The position numbers were made by a program, and so were the translations under genes. DNA of 64,000 nucleotides, taken from contig CM075767.1 in NCBI GenBank assembly GCA_037974665.1, positions 25,197,498 through 25,261,497 on the forward strand, given 5' to 3'. Below the pieces are notes generated by a model that was not told where the DNA came from, did not search any database, and saw only the letters and a list, made by a program, of their open reading frames with translations. The DNA is from Ehretia macrophylla. Its lineage: Eukaryota; Streptophyta; Magnoliopsida; Boraginales; Ehretiaceae. Shown here piece by piece: positions 57,858 through 64,000 of this stretch; position 1 is the stretch's first letter, and each line of letters starts with the position of its first letter.

Positions 57858-58812
57858 TAAATGTCATAAATTTCTCTTAATTGGGTACATAAATATTTTG
57901 TTAGGAATATTGTCAAGTTAGGTTTGTATATCTATCATAGATACGATTCAAAAAAATAAAAAAATTACATAACAAAGCCGATGATTTTATTAAATCCATC
58001 AACTAAATATGTGTGGGGAGAATTTCACCATTACTCCCTATTGTTTTTAATTTTTTCAAGTTAGTCCCTATTGTTTCAAATGGTTGAAATCAGTCTCTAT
58101 TATTTCTAAAAAATGATCAATTTGGTCGCTAACGTTAAAAATGCTGTTAATTTTAAGAGAAATGAACAGTAACACAGGGGTACAATGGAAAAATCAATAT
58201 AATATATTCATAAAATTTTAATTTAGTCCTCAAAATTTACAAATAAATTCTATTTAATCCTTAAACTTTTAAAAAAACTGACTTAGTCCCCAATTCATCT
58301 TCTTCATCTTTCCTCCCACCTCTACTAATACCCCCACCCCTCCCCCTACCACCATCACATTCAACACACAATCACACACAACACACAAAAACACTTTTAT
58401 ATGCACACAAAATCACATATAACACACATAAACATCACTTACACATACGCTACCACCACAACTACAACCATCATTACCACCTCTGCCACCACTACTACTA
58501 CCACAGCCATATACAACATACACGAACACTCCTATGCATACACATGGTCACATAAAAACACAAATATACCTACACAAAACACACTTATACTCAAACACAC
58601 AAATATACAGTACGCTCACACATAACAAGCAAATGGGGAATATTGGGTAGGGTAGAAAGTAACGGAGGGTAGGGGTGGGTATTAGGGAGGTCTAAGTAGG
58701 CTGGGTTCTCAATAAAAAAAGGGTGAAAAGTTGCGGGATATGTTGGGATAAGGTGGGAGGGGTTCATCAGGGGGTATAAAGGATGAGAGGTATAGGGGGC
58801 AAGGAGGTAGGC

Positions 58813-61696
58813 TGTCACGCCCCGACCCCGACTTATCGCTAGGCTAAGGCCAAAACATGACGTTCGTAACATTTATTCCTGAAATTAATAGCTTAATAGT
58901 CTTAAAACCTGTGAGTATTAATTTAATAACCTGTACAACCAATAAAACGCCATAAGAAGTTTCAAAAGACTTCTAACATTCTCCAAAGTTATTGGCCTTA
59001 AAGGATTACATCACTTTGTTACGTAATAACCAAACCAAGAACCACCTATTCATCATCCTAGTTATAGATCTCAAAAGAATAAAGATCAAACCTAGCTAGG
59101 TATCAAGTTAAGTAAAAGAATATACAACATATCAAATAATTCAATTTACAAAATCATGTTCTTCATAATAAGAAGTAAGTCTCCTCAGGCAATCACGTAG
59201 ATCACATAGGGCAGGAATCCAACTCATCAACTCCACAAAGATTGTAATCACAAGGAGGCTTGCTCGGGTTAATCCTTACTTGTAATTGTTAGAAAGAAGG
59301 TGAACTAATCCTATATATAGCTCAGTGATGATAGAATATGAAGGGTTTTCACAAAGGTTTTTATCATTTCGTAAACAGTTTGATGAAACATGTCATGCAT
59401 ACAGGATTATGCAAGCGAGAAAGCAAGATATACAATCAAGATTCAATATCAGTTAAACAACCAACTTTTCCACGATATCGTTGAATCCCTGTCCCGTAAA
59501 AGGATCAGTCTCTATCCAGTAGGAGGATCTGTTCATATCCCGTAGAAGGATCAATGTGATAAAACGTACCATGCACACAAGAATTTATAATGAGAATACA
59601 AAATATACAATCAAGGTTCAATAACTATTAAATCACCAACTCTTCCAAGATATCATTGGATCCCTGTCCCATAGGAGGATCAGTCCCTATCCCGTAGAAG
59701 GATTAGTCCCTGTCCCGTAGGAGGATCTGTCCATATCTCATAGGAGGATCAATGTTATAAAACGTACCATGCACACAAGAATTTACAACGAGAATACAAA
59801 ATATACAATCAAGGTTCAATAACTATTAAATCACCAACTCTTCCAAGATATCATTAGATCCTTGTCTCGTAGGAGGATCAGTCTCTATCCCGTAGGAAGA
59901 TTAGTCCCTGTCCCGTAGAAGGATCTGTCCCTATCCCGTAGTAGGATCAATCCCTATCCCGTAGGAGGATCAATAGGTCCTAGCAAGAGAACGAATCAAT
60001 ACTTTGAGGGTTGAGTTATACTGGTATACTCGGAGGTCCCGTCACTTCTTCATTAAATAATGGTCTTACCACTATGAAATCACAACTCAAACACATTCAC
60101 AATTATTAATGACACAATGCACAATCATAGGAGCATCTTGTATATATATACAACATTGACAATGTCATAGTGAATAACAAGTCACAATTAAATATAAGTA
60201 CTATACTTAGAAGTAACAAGTCTAGAAGTTATATTCGTGCACAAGCTAATAGCATAGATTATAGTGACACATAGTCATCATGCATTTGTCACATTTGTAA
60301 TGCCACAATCAACGCCATGAAATGTTTATTGATCATTCTCGAGACATGACATAAAAACAATGCCACAAAACCACAATTAAATTCCTCTATGAAAAACTAG
60401 GGTTTGATACGATTCCAACGCATCCGACCGTGCCTCAAACCGACATCGGTAGCTCCCAGAATCACTAAAATAAGTTTATTGCATTTTGACCAAACCCGAA
60501 GCTTCATCAGCAAACGAGGGGTCCTCCACCGGTCGACTGGTGGAGGGGGGTCCCCCGGTCGTGCTGTTTACGGGAAAAACACAACTTTTACAACCATCAA
60601 TCTTATAACCATACAACTCTCTACCGACAATCAAGCATGCTCATGGTGACTATTAAGCAACATACAAGAGTTCATACGTCACCCAATCACCCCTCCTCAA
60701 CAATCCACAAACACTCAACATGTAATTTCAATTCCTAGATCTACAACATACAATATAATCAACTTCATTCCAAAACTCATGTAAGCATACCATAAACAAG
60801 ACTAATAATCAAATGAACATCAAATAACTTGAATGAGCTTTTTAAAGAAGTTTTGAAAAGTCCCTCACCTTAGATCTTGAGTTTGAATACAAGAAAAACA
60901 AGAGACAGAGCTAGAAATGCTTGTAGATACAAGAAAATAGCTTGAATCCTCTTTCTCTTTCCTTTTTCTTCTTATTTTCTCTCTTCTTTCCCTCCTCTAT
61001 CGACGAAAATCTGAGTATAGTGTGTGTAGTGTATGTATCGTGTGTGTTGTGTGTGTGGGCTGCGGTATATATGTGTGTTTTTGTCATGTAAGTGTGTGTG
61101 GTATATATAAATAGTATTTTTTTTGTGTATATATGATATGTATATGTGTGTGTAGTATTTTTGTGTGTATATGCAGTGTAATGTATGTATTGAGTAGGTG
61201 AGTGTGTATTGGTGTGTGTTTGTGTATTTTGACTTGGATGAGACCAAATAGTGTTAGGATATTTTGTTATTTTACTTTAGGACAAGAGTGCCCTTGAACT
61301 TGCTTGCGTATTACTAGTTTTCCATTTTGGTCAATTCCTAACTATCTAGTTACTAATCTTAGCTCTATAGTGTTAACTAATTTCCTACAACTCCTAAAAT
61401 ATTCGACTGCACGTTAAACGATGATATGCATGTAAATCGAGGTAAACATACATAAACCTATTTAACAACATATAAAACACGTCAAATGTATATAAAATGA
61501 TTTAATTATTATCTACGTTATCTAAATTACTCAAAGACACATACTTGAATTTAAATGCACGCTAAACGAGGTATAGGCATGTAAAATGATGTAAATTCAT
61601 ATTAGTTGATATAAATACATTTTAAATGATGCAAAAATGTGTGAAATGTTATAAAATGAATATGGGCTCTGTATTGGCTGGGTACGGGGTCTCACA
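58813..61696 (-). mobile_element. Solo LTR (2,884 bp), TSD TAGGC
   Basis: On the minus strand it runs from TGTGAGACCCC (61,696) to GGGGCGTGACA (58,813), with a perfect 5-bp TSD TAGGC (58,808-58,812 and 61,697-61,701). It is related to the LTRs at 47,076-54,492: same termini, a short array near its start (61,410-61,650), TC/CA-rich promoter-like tract (60,955-61,050) and the near-palindrome at 60,525-60,544. No internal sequence or second LTR is present, so it arose by LTR-LTR recombination. Confidence 0.92.
59490..59975 (-). repeat. Two-level tandem repeat in the solo LTR
   Basis: A 20-22-bp unit (ATCCCTGTCCCGTAGGAGG and variants) occurs about a dozen times, grouped in larger units of about 200 bp that each also contain AAAACGTACCATGCACACAA (59,562 and 59,759). 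This block replaces the 84-bp repeats found at the corresponding place in the related LTRs. Confidence 0.8.
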
Positions 61697-61699
61697 TAG

Positions 61700-61980
61700 G
61701 CGGCGAGGCTGGGGTTCATCATGGGGTATAGAAGGTAAGGTCTAGGGGATGGGTTGGCGGTTGAGGTTTATCGTGTAGTATCGGGGGGTGGGTTTAGGGT
61801 TGTTGTTCATCGGGGGTGCTAGGAGTAATGATAAGGTGCAATTGGGGATGGGGTTATGGGGGTAGAGATGAGGAGATAGGGGATGGGATGCAACTAGGGG
61901 CAGGGGCTTGGGGTAAGAGTGGGGTGTAGTTGGGAGTAGGGGTAGGAGTAGGGGCAAGTATAGCCGAGGAAGTGGGGTGA
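61700..61980 (+). repeat. G-rich minisatellite
   Basis: Irregular units of GGGGTAG, GGGGTTATGG and AGGGGATGGG make a strongly G-biased plus strand with many runs of three to five G. The minus-strand Pro-rich frame (61,742-61,957) is a by-product. Confidence 0.75.
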
Positions 61981-62183
61981 GGTAGTGTGGGATGAGTAAC
62001 TTAATAAGTTCAATAATTTGTAAGGATATTTCAGTTATTTTATAGATTTTCAGTTAAATATTAAACGTCGGGGACCAAATTGACTATTTTTTAAAAATAA
62101 TGGGGATTGATTTGAACAATTTAAAATAATAAGGACTAACTTGAAAAAATTAGAAACAATAAAGACTAATGGTGAAATTCTCC

Positions 62184-63640
62184 TTTTCAATTTGATATCT
62201 TCAAATTTCGTCATTGCTATAGATATATTTGGCTTGCTTGTGCAGCTTTTTCCACTAACAAAAGAAAAGTACAATCTGCACCTACTCTTAGTTTCAATTT
62301 TCGGATGAACCAACAATCCCTTAGCCAATTTAGCTATGGTTGGTGCGTGCCTAATCAAGGAAAATTAACTTATCTTTTTACATGTCTATCATGTCTAGGT
62401 TTCCCTTTGACCAAAAGAAAAGAGAAAGGTCATCCACACATTTTTGCCAGAAAGAAACTACAAACAAAAACAAAACAAAAGTAGATGAGCATATGCTACA
62501 GTTTTTTCCTAAGAGAGGCTAAAGCCAAGGATTTAGATAATCCACCTAGGAAATGTTACACTCCTCTTATCCATATTTATAAGAGACACAAGCGAAGGAT
62601 GTATCAAGATATGTGTACCCAAGGACGGTTTAAATTGCATATCCAAATATTCATGATTAAATTGGAGACAATAATATATGTGAATGAAAAAAAGAATGTA
62701 TATGGCATGAAAGAAATGGGACAAGATTTGTGAATATTGTGTCGAAATTGAAGCTTCGAAAGGTTCAAAAGATGAAATATGAACTCCTATAAATGTTAAT
62801 AACAATATTGCGTTGGTAGACAAATGATAATTTAGGATAATTTGCTCTCGATAAAGGCAGAAAACTAATAATAGGAATTTTTCTTAAAATTTTCTTTCAA
62901 TGAGTACATTGAAGATTTAAAAATTTATTCTTTTGATCGTTTAAAAAATATCTATATTTTGGTCTTAATTTACTAAACAAGTATGGCAACAACTCATTAA
63001 GTGGTTTCAATATCACTCTTGTGTTTCATTTTAATTTAAAGGTTATTTCTGTGTGTTGTCAATCATCACAATAACTTTGTTATATTGAATTTGCCAAAGC
63101 CTAATATAAGACAAGTCCAATATAATTTTCTTAACCTAAAATACAATGAAATGAGATGCTTATGCACACTAGACAAAAAAAAAAAAAAAAAAGAAGAGAT
63201 GCCTATGCACATGCAATGGATTAATCTTGTGACATAAGATGCAAATATACATTCACAACAACAAAGAGTTGGGTGGATAGTCAGTAGCCACTATGTGATA
63301 AAGAAATATTACAATTTCAGCCTTAGTTGTATTAGAAAGAAAGTAATATAATTTCACATAAAGAAATATTGGTTACAATTTGTATATATATAAGACCTTA
63401 ATGCAGCTAAATACTCAGGTGGACGAAGTCCAAGTTTAAACAAGAAGTAGAAACTCTAGACTCTTCCATCAGGTTACGAGAAATTACCTTAAGTACATAA
63501 GAGTTGTGTTTCTCATAATTTATACAATGAGAACACAAAAACATGCAATGTTTCGATAAGCACATTGGTGGCACATCAAAATCAGATAGATACAGCATTT
63601 TTATGAAAAAATGCCATCAATCGACGATTGAAAAACCCAT
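62184..63640. other. Intergenic region, no gene seen
   Basis: This is AT-rich non-coding DNA with an A18 run at 63,176-63,193. Open frames are short and unconvincing on both strands (the longest are 62,485-62,733 plus and 62,533-62,823 minus, overlapping each other). Confidence 0.55.
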
Positions 63641-63654
63641 ACTTAAATAGGTGG

Positions 63655-64000
63655 ATAGGTCACCGGTGTGGGTTGGATCAATGGGTGGTAGGGGTAAGGA
63701 TGTGTTGGAAGGATTGTAGCAGGGGGTGGGGTGAGGTGGGGTGGGGTTGGGCTAGGTAGTAGTGATAGGGGGCAGGGGTTGTAATAGAGGATGGGGATAG
63801 GTGATAGTAACGAGGGTAAGGGTTGCAGCAAGGGGTGGGTTGGGTGAGTGGTGGGTAAGGGCTGTAGTAGGAGGTGGGCGTGGGGGGGTGCAACAAGGGG
63901 TAGAGGTGGGGGTGAGGATGGGGTATAAGATGTGTAGGTTAGTAATTTTTATTAGTTTAATAAGGGTATTTTAGTCATTTTACATATTTTCCATCAAATA
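63655..64000 (+). mobile_element. Right part of a second G-rich long-TIR element, running off the window
   Basis: A G-rich block (63,655-63,925) is followed by TAATAAGGGTATTTTAGTCA and TTTTCCATCAAATA, matching 61,985-62,060 of the element at 58,017-62,183 (TAAGGATATTTCAGTTATTT, TTTTCAGTTAAATA). Its terminal inverted repeat should lie just beyond position 64,000. The Pro-rich minus-strand frames here are not genes. Confidence 0.6.

Larger units (their letters stand above)
58017..62183. mobile_element. Long-TIR element (MULE-like?) containing a solo LTR
   Basis: GGAGAATTTCACCATTA at 58,017 and its inverse ending at 62,183 start inverted arms of about 120 bp (AATTTTTTCAAGTTAGTCC, then TCAATTTGGTC). 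The interior is CA/ACC-rich on the left (58,310-58,620) and G-rich on the right (61,700-61,980). A solo LTR of 2.9 kb interrupts it, so the original element was about 1.3 kb. No target duplication was found and no transposase is present. Confidence 0.65.

Noticed and set aside
57396-57859. PIF/Harbinger assignment of the small MITE-like element
   Set aside because: The flanking triplets are TAA and TTA and are not identical, so the superfamily cannot be fixed.
59490-59975. Regularly spaced short repeats resembling a CRISPR array
   Set aside because: The units are contiguous and degenerate, lie within a plant LTR, and have no unique spacers or cas genes nearby.
62485-62823. Overlapping frames of 82 (plus) and 96 (minus) codons
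   Set aside because: No known motif, no promoter or splice support, and composition like the surrounding AT-rich DNA.
63643-63896. Pro-rich minus-strand frames
   Set aside because: They are the complement of the G-rich array.
1-64000. Organelle or microbial origin
   Set aside because: No operons, ribosome-binding sites, organelle genes or dense coding; the transposon families and the VQ gene are of plant nuclear type.

Overview
The window is nuclear DNA of a flowering plant, most likely a eudicot. It is AT-rich, has long non-coding stretches and plant-type transposons (Ty3/gypsy LTR elements with a tRNA-iMet-type primer site, a chromodomain integrase, an RTE-clade LINE, a CACTA element, MULE- and hAT-type MITEs), and carries a plant-specific VQ-motif gene. 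I cannot name the species. More than two thirds of the sequence is transposon-derived.

Layout. 1-15,425 is a rearranged cluster of one long-LTR family (termini TGTGAGGC...GGGGCGTGACA on the minus strand). It contains inverted 2.0-kb units (1-5,748), a non-coding internal region with a clear PBS and PPT (5,749-8,258), and a 7.2-kb imperfect palindrome (8,259-15,425) whose centre holds a gag fragment. 15,426-18,504 is A-rich sequence followed by a CACTA-like area that carries a compact 70-codon gene encoding an EAR-motif (DLNxxP) protein. 18,505-25,942 is the most gene-like part: a complete intronless VQ-motif gene (21,812-22,420, minus), with a hAT-type MITE in its upstream region and a MULE-type MITE 0.5 kb beyond its 3' end.

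25,943-35,131 is a three-level nest: a MULE-like element contains an RTE LINE, which contains a 6,075-bp CACTA element bounded by TSD CTT. 35,880-45,897 is a tandem duplication (unit about 2.6 kb) of the 3' end of an unrecognised gene. One copy is interrupted by a Reina-like chromovirus (39,313-44,656, minus) and a third is cut by a Tat-like gypsy element (45,898-57,343, plus). The Tat element is itself split in gag by a complete gag-only LTR retrotransposon (47,076-54,492, minus, TSD CGAGC). 57,344-64,000 holds a small MITE-like element, a long-TIR element (58,017-62,183) with a solo LTR inside it (58,813-61,696, TSD TAGGC), plain intergenic DNA, and the start of another G-rich element running off the window.

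The probable host genes are therefore the VQ gene, the EAR-motif gene and the duplicated exon. All retrotransposon coding regions are broken. In the LINE nearly all in-frame stops fit C-to-T or G-to-A changes, as expected for long-term methylated DNA. No rRNA gene, complete tRNA gene, CRISPR array or microbial operon was seen.
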